The notes: generated by a model from the letters alone, not told the origin. DNA of 64,000 nt from Cubamyces lactineus (GCA_022376465.1 JACDTU010000008.1:1605683-1669682); one strand, 5' to 3'; positions 53,216 through 63,569 are shown, counted from the first letter of the stretch. Numbers and translations: made by a program.

Positions 53216-54411
53216 TTAACAACGACGGACCTTCACAACCGACCACTGCACAATGAGCTGCTTCACACGCTCCGCCAGGCTCTTCTTGCAGATGTCGCAA
53301 GAGAGGTGGTCCGCTAAAGGCCACAGAGCAGTCTCCATTGCACTGGTCGAAAGGTCTGTCAAAAGCAATGAAGACGCGCATATAGCGACGAAGTCAGTTG
53401 TGATTCTCCGGTCGAATTTAACGAAAATGCGCGACTGACCTGGTCGGGCGTCCCATGCTAGATAAGCGGATGCCAGAGCCCACGCCCGGGTCAACTTCTT
53501 CTGCTCGCTGAAATCACATATATCTGTCGGCGGGTGAGGATGGGGCGGCGGAAGTAGCAGACGCTTCAGTGCATCGAGCCGGCCGAGATGTAAGAAGAAC
53601 AGCCTTTTTACGTAGACCGGGCCAATGCGAACCGCTAGGTCGTCTGTCAGGTGATAGAGCGGGAAAGAGAGAAGGTGGCTGGAAACCGGCACCGCAAGAT
53701 CGTACAAGTCGTGCGTTGCGGCGAGCGCGTAGACGATGATAGGTTGGATGGGTGCCTGGCTCAGAATCATGGAATAGAGCGGTGTAGAGGGTGCAATGTG
53801 TTGTTTGGGGGGAAGGCCATAGATTGCCATCGCGTCCACGGCCGCGACGAGCGTGTCGAGACTGGGACGGTAGTGTGTAGAGGACATGTCATACACGATG
53901 TGCAGGACGACATTGAGGACTGTTGCGGTATCGGGCAGAGCAATGACTGGTCCCAGGTCGTCGCGTAGAGTGGCTTTATTCGCTTTCGGCGGGACGAGTT
54001 CATTGAAGCGATTTCTTGACGCGGAGAGAACTCGAGTGGTGTGGACGTAGAAGAACACGCCATCTGAGGAGAGCAGGATGAGATCCGGCGGGATAGACAG
54101 CAGGTTGGCGCCGGGATGGAAAGTTGTCGATACAGAGACAACGGTGTTCTCTGAGAGGTCATGCAGTGATTGGTCTTGTGAATCGGATGGTGTGCTCTTG
54201 TCCGAGTTCTGAGGGACAAGGGGTCATTAGCGTGGGTGTGGTTGTGGACGTTTGTGAGGATACAGACCGGGGGAGTGAGCGTGTGCGGGGGGAGCTGGGG
54301 ATGGAGAGAGATCCCTGTCATCTCAGAGACAGGACGCTCTGTCTGTGGAGAGGGGAAGTCCCCAGAGTCGGAGATGTATTGCAGCACGGAATCCCATTCT
54401 GTGCTGTCCAT
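53216..54411 (-). CDS. BTB/POZ domain protein
   Basis: Start 54411 ('MDSTEWDSVLQYISDSGDFP'), TAA at 53218-53216. The first intron lies near 54280-54210. A second, in-frame intron (about 53440-53353, GTCAGT..CAG) is likely, although the frame is open through it. The BTB-like part is 'PPDLILLSSDGVFFYVHTTR', then 'VIALPDTATVLNVVLHIVYD' and 'LVAAVDAMAIYGLPPKQHI'. The C-terminal block is 'WPLADHLSCDICKKSLAERV' with a Cys-x2-Cys pair, then 'LIVQWSVVKVRRC'. This layout is common in large lineage-expanded BTB families of mushrooms, whose functions are mostly unknown; some BTB proteins are cullin-3 adaptors. Confidence 0.82.
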
Positions 54412-55793
54412 GATGGCGGGCGGGGGGAAAGGGGGAGGGATGGGCCAGGAGAAAGTTAGAGGAAGAGAGGACGGACGCGAGGAAGGGCGATAATGAAATA
54501 AGTACCAACTAATAATATGGCGATTGGTCAATGGTGGCTGAGGTTATAGCAGCAACCCAGGTCGACTATCGGCCACGGCTCCTGCCAGTGGTGCTTGGCG
54601 CCCTCGTCCAGGGCTTCGGCTCGGCTCGTCAAGATCGTCTCCATTGAAGTGGATCACTAAGCCAGATGCGCAAACACGAGATTCCATCTGTTCTGTCCCA
54701 GAGAGTACACTGACCTGCAGAACGATAGGTAGTAGACAGGCATGGAGATGCGGCGAGTGTGGTTCGCGCTGTGTGGTTTGTTCCTGGCTCGTATATATAC
54801 AGGCCCAGGTCTTAGGATGCTCTTATACGGTGCATCTTCACTCCGACCCCAGGCTACAACGTACGCTGGTACGCTGGAGTACACGAGTTCCCACTCCAGT
54901 CTCCAGTTGAATCTCCCCCGCAATTTGGCCAGAGCGTCGGCGAACTGTGACGTCATCATCACTGACACTCATGCGGTCCAGACAAGGACCAATGACAATA
55001 GGTGGCTGCCAATCCGGACAAAACCCCTTCAAATTCGCCCTCAGCCCTGTGAAAAAAAAAATCAAGGACAAAGCCTGCGCAATATATAATATGTCTCTGA
55101 CGTGTCCGGACAGCCTTGATCAGTGGCTGAACTTGGAGGCTATCGTCCTGGGTAAGTCGGACGGCTTCCATCAGTTCACGTCGCGCTTTCGGACAGCTTA
55201 GTATTGTTTGAACTCAGCAGTAAACAACTCCTTTAACTCCGGCTAAGCAGTCATTAGCCTGCTTAGTTGTCCCTTACATATCCTGACCAGTGCTTCCGGG
55301 CGCTTCAGCAGCGTCCCAGAGAGCGCCCAGCAGATTCTACGAGCAGAAGTGGTGTCCGTCGTACATAAGCACATAGATGATGTCTGAAGACACTGTGTTG
55401 CCTCGAAACCCGCTCTTCTGAGGCGAATTGCCAGAAGAAAGCGGAAAACTGGGGCCAATGCGGAAGGGACGGACACAATGGACGCTGGTGAGGCCCTCTG
55501 CAAATTCCCGGACAAAAGGGCCTGAAAGCCTGCCAATGTTTCTGCAAAACCGGACATTTCTTATCGAATGTCAAATGCTTTGTCCGGACATTCCCTCAAA
55601 AATTTGGCAGATTTTGCAGAAGCCTACCCTAATATTGTCATGGGTCCTTCCAGACACGCTGCGTCGCGTCTACACGTCTACAATATGCATCCTAGAGGTA
55701 CGAACCGCGTTCTCGGGTATCTGCAACTAAGCGTACACTGCCCATCTGGCATCAACACCTTCCCTTTTCCACTCGTCTGCGACCTACCGCAGA
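54412..55793. other. Gene-free stretch with CCGGACA motif cluster
   Basis: About 1.4 kb without a recognisable gene. Five copies of CCGGACA lie between 55014 and 55590 (starts at 55014, 55105, 55508, 55550, 55584). Two of them are part of the 10-base palindrome TGTCCGGACA (55102-55111 and 55581-55590). A run of nine A lies near 55052. It may be the remains of a transposon or a set of binding sites in front of the BTB gene. Confidence 0.4.
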
Positions 55794-57043
55794 TTAACGT
55801 CCCTTGTCTTCAGCCAAGATAGCCTCGTTCAGCTCATCCAGGGGTGCCAGCTCCCGCTTATCCACCAAGTCAAACTTTGCATCATTGTGCAATCAGGCCC
55901 ACAGCATATCCCAAGATAAAACCCCAAGAACTCACCTCATTCACAAACAGGAAAAAGTGACGGTAACTCGTGTTCAGGTGCGCTGAAACGGCACAAGTTG
56001 AGTCCCTCCTGGGACAACCAATGAGGTAACTATCATCGGCTGTACTCACCTTCAATACCAAGCGCGCAGATGTGGTCAAAGTGATTGCTGTAGAGGTGAG
56101 CGTAGACCCTGAAGAGTCTTCGGAAAAGCCGCCCTATCGTATCGCGGAAGTTCTTTGGGAATGGTTTCCCTGACGTACACAACACAAATCGGCGTCAGAA
56201 CCTGTCTAGTACTATCCCCATGCAGATAGCGGACTCTGGCCACTTCGGGGCATCGAGCGTGCTCCATCGACATGCAGGCCGAATTGTTACAGGCACGCAC
56301 CCATCTCGCTTGGGAAGATCTCCTCGTTATCCAGCAATCCTTGAGCCCAGTTCATGAGCGCGTCCACATACTCTGGCGCGGGCAGTTTCGTTGCCTTTTT
56401 GTACCGCACGCCGTCTTCCCAGAGGTACTCGTACCTGCCGCAGTCATGACAGGTGAGCCTCGTGCAAGAGGAGGGCTCAACGGGGATAGAGTGGATGGGC
56501 GGACCTTGGGCCAGCAGACATTATGGGGCACTGTCCTTTGGAACTCAGCGGATGAGAGACAGCGGGTCAGACGGAGAACTCGCCTCCTGTGGCGTGCAGA
56601 ACTCTGTGACCGTGCCGTAGAGCATGTTCAGGTGGTTGAAGAAGTCCACAGCTACCATATACGCAGATCGGCCGCCTCAGCATGCATTCGTAGGAGATGA
56701 TAGGACCGGTGCGTACCATGCACGGCAAGCCATTCGTTCAGATCTTCACCCTCTGGGAGACGCACCGCCAGGCGTAGATTGCCTGATCCCTACACATCCC
56801 AAGGAGATGCACCGATAGGTCAACTTTTCGCTGCTTTTCGCGCGAGTGCTTAGGGAGGTTGAAATGATAGAACACACGAGGGTGGCTTCCGCATACTTGC
56901 GAAGTTGATATTGCTTAGTACCCTCGGGCACATCCTTGCGCGGCTTGAACGTCCGTGTCTTCCCTCTATCGTCGCCATTTCATCAGAATATGCGTCCTGT
57001 ATTCAGTATGGAGTATCTCTCACAGTCCAAAGAAAGCTGACAT
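55794..57043 (-). CDS. MOB1: MOB kinase activator (MOB1)
   Basis: Start 57043, TAA at 55796-55794, about seven exons and 215 residues. Exon 1 'MSAFFGL' joins by a phase-2 intron to 'GKTRTFKPRKDVPEGTKQYQ'. Next are 'LRKYAEATLGSGNLRLAVRL', 'PEGEDLNEWLAVH', 'DFFNHLNMLYGTVTEFC', 'YEYLWEDGVRYKKATKLPAP' and 'KNFRDTIGRLFRRLFRVYAH', then 'LYSNHFDHICALGIE' and 'HLNTSYRHFFLFVNEFDLVD'. The Cys and His residues of the Mob zinc site are present. Mob1 activates the NDR/LATS-type kinase (Dbf2/Sid2) in the mitotic exit/septation network. The sequence is strongly conserved, as expected for the essential Mob1 rather than Mob2. Confidence 0.93.
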
Positions 57044-57271
57044 GTTGCAGAACTCGAAAGCAAGAAAGCAACGATGGGGTATGCAGAAAGTACAAGTGCA
57101 AAGCAGAGGACTGTTACGCCGAGTCGCGGTAGCGGAAGGCAAGATAGACGCTCAAACACGATCGAAGCGGGGAACAGCGGGGAACCCATTTGAACCCACT
57201 TAGACTATCGTCCTCCCCTCACTCAATAGAGCACATCGGTCGTCTGCCTACGGGAGACTACACTTAGACTA

Positions 57272-57571
57272 TCAGTTGCCCTGACCGCGGTCCGCTAGTG
57301 TATGTAACCTGTTCGCGCCGTGCTTCGTCTCTCTAGCCCCGCTTGCCTGGAGGTTGTTCAGAATCTCTATCGTCTTGTTTACCTTCTCCTTCTGTTCCGG
57401 GCTGACATTGTGTAGAGATCGACGACGAGGGGACAAGGACAGCGATCTGTTTGCCTTGCCTTGACGAGGTCTCGTTGCAAACGCGTACGCGTAGGGTACG
57501 TGTATCGGCGTACCTACAAGGTGCATATACTTACGAGTACCGAGACAGTACTGCCGCAATGATTGCATTGG
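57272..57571 (-). CDS. Tentative short ORF, unknown
   Basis: From an ATG at about 57571 ('MQSLRQYCLGT') the frame runs to a stop at 57272. It may have an in-frame intron (GTAAGT near 57534). The end 'NVSPEQKEKVNKTIEILNNL' looks like a real amphipathic helix. No family is recognised and the length is under 100 residues, so this may be chance. Confidence 0.25.
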   Translation of the reverse strand, partial: PMQSLRQYCLGTRKYMHLVGTPIHVPYAYAFATRPRQGKANRSLSLSPRRRSLHNVSPEQKEKVNKTIEILNNLQASGARETKHGANRLHTLADRGQGN

Positions 57572-57971
57572 CCGGAGTGTAACCACCCGACACACAACAT
57601 ATTGCTTCCAGCTGACGCGGTATCATCGTGCGCGTGATGCCCTCACAGAGGGTGTGCTCGGATCCCGGCAAACTCTGGCAGAGTGTAATCAACCACAACC
57701 GTGCCTACGCTAAGTAGCTGTACGCGCGCGCCGACCTGGACGCGTCAGCTACAACTCCTCGCCAGCGGTATGTGAGCTACCTGACACATCCACAAGACCA
57801 CAGGTCATGCACACTGGCGGTTTTCGTACTTCGTGCAGTGGTTCTCCAGCTTGATGGTGGCATCCCAGTCTCGGACGTGGAACGCCTGGCATGACCTAAC
57901 ACCCGACAGCGATTCCGTCGCCCTCTGCGAGTCTGCTCATGTCCACGACACTCCTCGCTCGAGTGTGCTCG

Positions 57972-57978
57972 TATAAAA
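57972..57978 (+). promoter_or_regulatory. TATA box of the DJ-1-like gene
   Basis: TATAAAA about 100 bases upstream of the start codon at 58073. Strong TATA elements are scarce at the housekeeping genes here, so its presence fits an inducible, stress-type gene. Confidence 0.6.
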
Positions 57979-58072
57979 GGAGTGAGACTCTGGCCATGAC
58001 TTGACAACAATTTCATCGACTGCGACCTGTCCAAGCTCTGAGCTCCCCTCTCTGCAATGCCCCCCGAGAACC

Positions 58073-58984
58073 ATGTCAAAGCGCATCCTTTTCGTATTCA
58101 CTTCCGTTGAGAAAACTCTCACGGGTGCTCAGCTGTGAGTGCTCAACGCGTGGTGAGCAAAGAGATTGTACTCATTGCAAACCACAGGGCTGGTTCCTGC
58201 CTGAGGCCGCGTACCCTTACTACAGTGAGTAATATTTCGGTGGCTACCGTCAATTACACAGAATCTAACTGAGCCATCCCGCGGCTAGTCCTCGCGGCCA
58301 AGCACGACATTGATTTCGCCGCACCCAAGGGCGCAAACCCGCCCGTCGACGAGTTCAGCGTGCAGTACTTCAAGGATGTCGCCTACTTCCTCGATGACCC
58401 GGTCGTCAAGACCAAGCTCGCGAATGCGAAGAAGCTATCCGAGGTGAAGGCGTCTGACTACGACGCTATCTTCTACGTCGGAGGCCACGGTCCTCTGCTC
58501 GACCTCGCGGATGACCCAGTAAACATCCAGCTTGCGTCAGAGGTGAGCGTATGTTGGAATTTCGCAAACGACAAGGGCCCTGACGGTGTGTACGTGCAGT
58601 TCCTCCGCGCGGGCAAGGTTACTGCGGCTATATGCAATGGTTCCGCGTCGTTCGTCGGCGGGACCGACGCGAACGGAGAACCCGTTTTGAAGAACCGCAA
58701 GCTGACCTGTCTCTCAAACGTCGAGGAAGCGGAAATCGGGAAGGAGAAGGATATTCCGTTTTTGCTTGAGTCGCGCATCACAGAGCTCGGCGGTCACTTC
58801 GAGAAGGCTAAGGAGCCCTGGCAGGTGAGTACCGTATGCAGTCTTGCATCGGGAGTCTGTTCCACTAAAATCGCTTGCATAGGCGCATGTGGTCAGGGAT
58901 GGCAACCTCATCACGGGCCAGAACCCGGCATCTTCTGTGAGCATCGGCGAGGCGATCAACAAAGCACTGTCGGAGACTGCATAA
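58073..58984 (+). CDS. DJ-1/PfpI superfamily protein, Hsp31-like, with Cys-Asn instead of Cys-His
   Basis: Start 58073, stop 58982-58984, about five exons and 235 residues. Blocks: 'KRILFVFTSVEKTLTGA', 'GWFLPEAAYPYY', 'LAAKHDIDFAAPKGANPPVD', 'YDAIFYVGGHGPLLDLADD' and 'AGKVTAAICNGSASFVGGTD', ending 'VSIGEAINKALSET'. The nucleophilic elbow normally reads Cys-His-Gly; here it is Cys-Asn-Gly, so the catalytic His of Hsp31-type glyoxalase/chaperones is replaced. The first join (donor at 58136, acceptor before 'GWFLPE') is off by one base; a fourth G in the run after the acceptor would fix it. Relatives degrade methylglyoxal and protect proteins under stress. Enzyme activity here is doubtful. Confidence 0.85.
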
Positions 58985-60153
58985 GGGAATGTGAAATATT
59001 GATCGTTGTGCGCAGGCGTCCCGTACTATAGAGAATGACTATCCTTGTCACTAATATTCTCGCACGCCAACTATTGTTTCCTAATGTACCGCGGTAGAAC
59101 CGATTACACAACCGGCAGGAGCTTCAGAGGCTCACTGAGACTTTAGCTACAGCTGCCAGATCCGGAGAGTGCGAAATAAAAGACCGTGGCACGGTCACGG
59201 CAGTGGCTAAGAGAAGAAGGCGAAATAGACGGAATGCAACTAGATGCAATCCCGGGCTCCCCAAGTACGCTATGATCTAGCCTCAATTTGTACCTGCAGG
59301 TGCAACCTCAGACCTACCTGTCTTGAGCCTCGTCGGGTTTTTCGAATGACTGAAGTATAACGGGGTACAATTTCACTCGACAGGGAGTTGATTTACATTG
59401 GGCAAGGATCGCATGCGCATACTCAGGGTCGGTGCGCTAGTTCAAGCTCTAGCTTGAGCACGCTTGGTAGTAAGTTTCGGTGGTTTTTGGTGCGGCGAAG
59501 GTTTGTGTCGGTGCCTGCTATTACGTGCTTCGCGCCCGCCTAACCGCGTTTTCACGGGTACGCCGCATGCTCACATACGTTTGAGGCTTGTTCGCACCAG
59601 GGATGACTATGATAATGCCATGAGGCGAGCCTCACCAGACGCGCATACCCAGAAACGAGATATTCTCTCCACGGTTGCTGTGATGTCTATCAGGGCCCCT
59701 GTGCAGCGTGTACGTATCGCCTGAGAGTCTGTCCACCTTCACGCTGCTTGTGGCGCAAGCAGGAGTACATCGGACGCCGTATTCGCCCTGATATTGGGCC
59801 CGGTTCCCTGGCATAATGATCAGGGCAGAAGTCGGCACGAAGCCTGTTTGGTGGCTGCTACGAAGGATCCGTCCCAGGCAGACTCGCAAAGGGAAGGTTG
59901 TGGCTTAAGTTTGTGGATCCCGCAATATCTAAGCATCGAGCTGTGAGTACTCTAGCTGGCCAAATGCGCTTGCCGAACTTGGTAAGAGCGTGAGCCTGGT
60001 GGCAAGCCGTTGTACATACAGTAGCCGTTGTGGAGATTTGCCGTCCGTGCTCGTCCGACGGCTGCAATGGTCGCAACGGACAAGCATTTAGAGCCCGCTT
60101 AGCGGTTTACCCTCAGAGATGCTTACCCAGCGTACATTCTCCAGCTTTCTTTC
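58985..60153. other. Gene-free stretch before the transposon nest
   Basis: About 1.17 kb without a recognisable gene, RNA or repeat. Only short random open frames are present. Confidence 0.35.
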
Positions 60154-61700
60154 TTTTTTTTTTTTTTTTTTTTAAATCCAGTACTATCTACACGGTGTAG
60201 GAACATTGCTTTGTACTCTACTACTAATACAGGCAGTGCTTAGACAGCCGTCTGCCGTGCGGAGCTGCTCAAGGGCCCCCGCTGCCCCATTCCCAGTGTG
60301 CTGGCATTCCGATCTGCCTCGCGCGCGTTGTTTGCCTATCGCTGTGAGCCCGCCCGCTAGTGGTCTCTGGGCGCATCGTCGAAGGAGAACGCTAAGGGAT
60401 TGTCCCTTAGGAACTGCTCAATATCATAAAATGGGTCCAACGACTGCAAAAAGTCCTCGATGGAGGAGTGCCGGTATCGCCGCACGTACTTGTCGCACTT
60501 GAACAAGACGTGTTCGCGTGTGTGGTATGCCGGACGACCCGTATGTAGGGTGCACAACGTCGGCTCCGCGTGCTGCGGCCTGAAACGGTCTCGATAGTGA
60601 CCTGTTGGCGCGTGTGCCGTAACGCAGCGAATGAAGCGTGCAGCTAGCTCCGGTCGTCCGCCCAGTCGCTTGAGGGGGAAAGGTCCGGTGTGTCTTATGG
60701 TACGGAACGCTCGGTGCCTGAGGTGGAACCGTCCCCAGTACTCCACCGAGCTGTCAGAGGCATTTTGACGCCACTCGTCAAGCGCGTTCTCCGTAATGCA
60801 ACTGCGCGCATACGAAAAGGAGACCGGGTACACACCTCCGTTCTCGCGCCTAACCGCACCCGGATTCTGGACCCTGGCGCGTACATCCGCATCGACCCCT
60901 TCATTCTCCGCAATGCCGCAGTGCAAGGGGCAATAGTGCAGTTGCAAGTGGTTCCGCCCGTCTCGTTCGAACCAGTCGTGTAGGGTCCTGCAGGCGCTAA
61001 TAGACACCATCCGACCGCTCTCCGTGTTGAGGAAGCTCTTGAGTGCGCTTTCGCTATCTGAAAATATATGGACAGAGTGATAATTCTTGAGGTATGCGTA
61101 GCTGACCGCCATTGTGAGGGCCAGCATTTCGCAATCGTAGGCAAATGCATAGCCGGCGTACACCGATCTTGAGTGTATGAGACGTCCATTATTATATGCT
61201 CTGAAACCGGCCGCTCCGCCCAGATGGCGCGCCCGCTCAGAGTAGGTAGCGCTTCCGTCTGTAAACAGGACCAGAGCGTTTTGGTCTGCATGCGCCTGGT
61301 TAATGCGTGGGCGTAGGTCGTCCTGTATCCACTGCTCAAGCATCTCGCGGTCCCTCTTCTTTGGATGCTCCAGGAACCGCGTGATGCGGTGCTCGTATAG
61401 ATCTTTTACGCGCGCACCGGGTTGGCACTCAGGATCTGTAGGGTCAAAGGTGTCCGTGGTGAGTGGCTCATCGTCCGGAAACGCCCCAGACAGCGGTATA
61501 TCCGCAGATGGTGGGATTTGATCAAGTGTAAACCTCGCATGCGGTGCTTTCGGCGACCTTCCGAATATATGTGGGAAGAGCGCGCGTATCGGGTGAGAGC
61601 ATGGTAGGGTGTGCAGCCTCAGGGAGTATCGTTCCTGCAGCTTGCGGCAGTGCAGGTGAATCGGCATGATGCCTGCGAACGCGAGCATGGCGCCCACCGG
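60154..61700 (-). mobile_element. Non-LTR retrotransposon (LINE) 3' part, interrupted by an LTR element
   Basis: The fragment reads on the minus strand from the LTR border at 61700 to a tail of 20 A (T run at 60154-60173). It includes the RNase H-bearing end of the second ORF. The poly(A) tail marks a LINE-type integration by target-primed reverse transcription. The 5' part, with reverse transcriptase and endonuclease, would lie beyond the inserted LTR element, outside the window. Confidence 0.75.
60357..61697 (-). CDS. LINE ORF2 C-terminal fragment with RNase H domain
   Basis: About 446 codons are open, continuing upstream to the LTR border, so the first Met is not the true start. The RNase H fold is clear: 'ALVLFTDGSATYSE' (first Asp), 'YDCEMLALTMAVSYAY' (Glu), 'HIFSDSESALKSF' (second Asp) and 'NEGVDADVRARV' (last acidic). 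Further on, 'CTLHTGRPAYHTREHVLFKC' resembles the terminal His/Cys motif of such ORFs. The order RNase H then Cys/His-rich end is typical of basidiomycete LINEs. No stop codon interrupts the fragment, which suggests a young copy. Confidence 0.8.
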   Translation of the reverse strand: MGAMLAFAGIMPIHLHCRKLQERYSLRLHTLPCSHPIRALFPHIFGRSPKAPHARFTLDQIPPSADIPLSGAFPDDEPLTTDTFDPTDPECQPGARVKDLYEHRITRFLEHPKKRDREMLEQWIQDDLRPRINQAHADQNALVLFTDGSATYSERARHLGGAAGFRAYNNGRLIHSRSVYAGYAFAYDCEMLALTMAVSYAYLKNYHSVHIFSDSESALKSFLNTESGRMVSISACRTLHDWFERDGRNHLQLHYCPLHCGIAENEGVDADVRARVQNPGAVRRENGGVYPVSFSYARSCITENALDEWRQNASDSSVEYWGRFHLRHRAFRTIRHTGPFPLKRLGGRPELAARFIRCVTAHAPTGHYRDRFRPQHAEPTLCTLHTGRPAYHTREHVLFKCDKYVRRYRHSSIEDFLQSLDPFYDIEQFLRDNPLAFSFDDAPRDH

Positions 61701-62242
61701 TGTTACGCTTTCGAGCGTGACTCTTAAACTATCAAGCCTTAAGACGTCAATGAATAGAGAGCTTGTATCTATTCAGCTACTAGCCCTAGCTTGTCGAAGA
61801 TAAGCGCGTAGTAGTATTTGCAGTTGAAAGCGAGTTAACGAGCAACCGAAGTCGTATTTCGCGAAGAGACTGAAAGCTGAGGGTCGCTCTATGGCGTCGC
61901 CTCTTATATACATGTATGCAGGCCTGTAGACGGAATGTTCTAGCGTGTACATGGACTTTCTGGTGCGTAGTAGTCAGCGCTAGTCGAACCTAGTAACACT
62001 GTGGCAGTGCTGCTGTGGACTGTGCAGAAGCGCCTGTGCACTGCGCGGAAGTAACTGTGCACTGTGCAGCAGTAACTGTGCATAGAAAGTCCTAGAGAGT
62101 CCTAGATAATACGAGACCATTCCTGTCTTTAAGAACCGTAGCTAGAATCCTAGAGTCCGCCATATTCGTATAGTACAGAGACAGAAGTAGAGACCATACC
62201 AAATCGTACAGTTCGTAAGACGCCTATCGTACATTTGTAACA
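61701..62242 (-). mobile_element. LTR of a Ty3/gypsy chromovirus (542 bp; 3' LTR of the element)
   Basis: Both ends match the LTR rule: forward TGTTAC at 61701-61706 and GTAACA at 62237-62242, a 6-base terminal inverted repeat. A purine-rich tract (minus strand ggaggggg, about 62247-62255) lies just outside the inner end, as a polypurine primer should. On the minus strand a TATATAAG box (61910-61903) can start the element's transcript. Direct repeats of 'ctgtgca' words occur at about 62020-62085. The second LTR should lie beyond 64000. Confidence 0.75.
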
Positions 62243-62276
62243 TTAGCTCCCCCTCCGCTGAAGGTCGTCCTCGACC

Positions 62277-63569
62277 TTAGGCATGCACGATAATGTTCTG
62301 GTTACGCTCGACGACCTCAGGACGGAAGACGTCCAAAGAGATCTGGACGAGGTCAGACACGTTACCTACTGCCCGAATACAATCCCACTGCGCCGATTCT
62401 GCCGCCGACATGCCTATAGCCTGGCGATAAGTCGTCGGGGTGCGTTCGGCCTCGATCTTGAAGGCAGGGAAATTTCCTCGACGAGCGATGACGTCGTCGA
62501 TAAGGAGAGAGGCTGCCATTGTGGTCCTGACAGAAGCTTCCGGCCATCGCAGATGGTATGCGACCATGATCCGAGTGACGGAGATGCCGAAAGGATTGTT
62601 GGGGACCACGAAGATGTCGCCGTTGGAATTGACATAGCCAAGTCGATCTTCTCCGGTTCCTCGAAAGAAACCGCAGCGTCCGCGAGGTTCTTCAGCGTTC
62701 TTAGTGAGAGTCGCTGGTGGGGGAGGAGGAGGAGAGGGTGCCCTAACCGCGACCTTCAGGGCTTCGTGGAACTCCTCCTCAAAGAGCTCGTCGACCTCGT
62801 CAACCGTACTGAGCTCGAGATGCTCAAGCTCCGGGAGAAGGTCGAACGATTCCACCTCGGAGTAAGGTGAATCCGAGCGAGATGAAACCAAAGAGGGGGT
62901 GGACTCCTCAGAGGTTTGTCCCCACTTGACGGCTTCTTCCTCGGGGTCTGGAGTAGCAATCTTCCATGGGTCAGTTGAGGGAACTGACCATCCTCCGACT
63001 GAACTCACGTCCGCATCTTCATCCTCATCTACCTCGATAGACTCCGGGTAGTCATCGAGACGTTGCGGCCAGAAAATATGTCCCCAGTTATGAGTACCGT
63101 GTTGGTTGCGGAGGGGCATGAGATCCGAGAGAGCCCCCGCGATCTGGGGGTTAGCGAGCAGCGAGAGTACCTTCTCTGCTCCTTGGATCACCGCCTGGTA
63201 AGCCTCGTTCGCAACCTGATCGACCTTCTTCTTCTCCGACTTGGGCGCCGACGTCCTCTTGTTATAGTTGACGAGAACTCCGTAGGACGGAGCAGCCCTG
63301 GCGAGAGAGCGGTAGACGTCGATGAGGTCCTTGACCTCAGGGAGATGAGAAATTCGAGCCTCTACGTGACTGTAGAGGTCGGGGTGGACAATGACCCAGC
63401 CGATGCGGTCGGCGAGGGTGCCTTCGTCGTTGGCCGAGACAGTGTGTCGAGGGAGGTGGTTGTAGAAAACCGTCCTCCGTTCGCGGATGAAGTTGGGGGG
63501 ACGGGGAATGTTGCGTCTGGAAGCCTCAGAGAAGCGGCGACCAGTGAGATGAGTGCGAGTGTTGACCAT
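62277..63569 (-). CDS. Extra ORF between pol and the 3' LTR of the chromovirus (430 aa, unknown)
   Basis: An uninterrupted ORF that ends 34 bases before the LTR and starts 67 bases after the pol stop, on the same strand. It opens 'MVNTRTHLTGRRFSEASRRN' and has a helical N-terminal half ('ADRIGWVIVHPDLYSHVEAR'). The middle is acidic and Ser-rich, with a proline run ('APSPPPPPPATL'). The C-terminal domain is 'GDIFVVPNNPFGISVTRIMV', then 'AYHLRWPEASVRTTMAASLL'. It has no signal peptide, membrane span, zinc knuckle or protease motif, so it resembles neither an envelope nor a standard gag. It may be a displaced structural gene or an acquired host gene. Confidence 0.7.
   Translation of the reverse strand: MVNTRTHLTGRRFSEASRRNIPRPPNFIRERRTVFYNHLPRHTVSANDEGTLADRIGWVIVHPDLYSHVEARISHLPEVKDLIDVYRSLARAAPSYGVLVNYNKRTSAPKSEKKKVDQVANEAYQAVIQGAEKVLSLLANPQIAGALSDLMPLRNQHGTHNWGHIFWPQRLDDYPESIEVDEDEDADVSSVGGWSVPSTDPWKIATPDPEEEAVKWGQTSEESTPSLVSSRSDSPYSEVESFDLLPELEHLELSTVDEVDELFEEEFHEALKVAVRAPSPPPPPPATLTKNAEEPRGRCGFFRGTGEDRLGYVNSNGDIFVVPNNPFGISVTRIMVAYHLRWPEASVRTTMAASLLIDDVIARRGNFPAFKIEAERTPTTYRQAIGMSAAESAQWDCIRAVGNVSDLVQISLDVFRPEVVERNQNIIVHA

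Larger units (their letters stand above)
57044..58072. other. Mostly gene-free stretch before the DJ-1-like gene
   Basis: About 1.03 kb. It contains the tentative small ORF at 57272-57571 and the promoter of the DJ-1-like gene. The rest shows no coding or repeat signal. Confidence 0.3.

Noticed and set aside
54657..55280. ORFs on both strands in the stretch beside the CCGGACA cluster
   Set aside because: They overlap each other in opposite strands, show no family motif and contain homopolymers.
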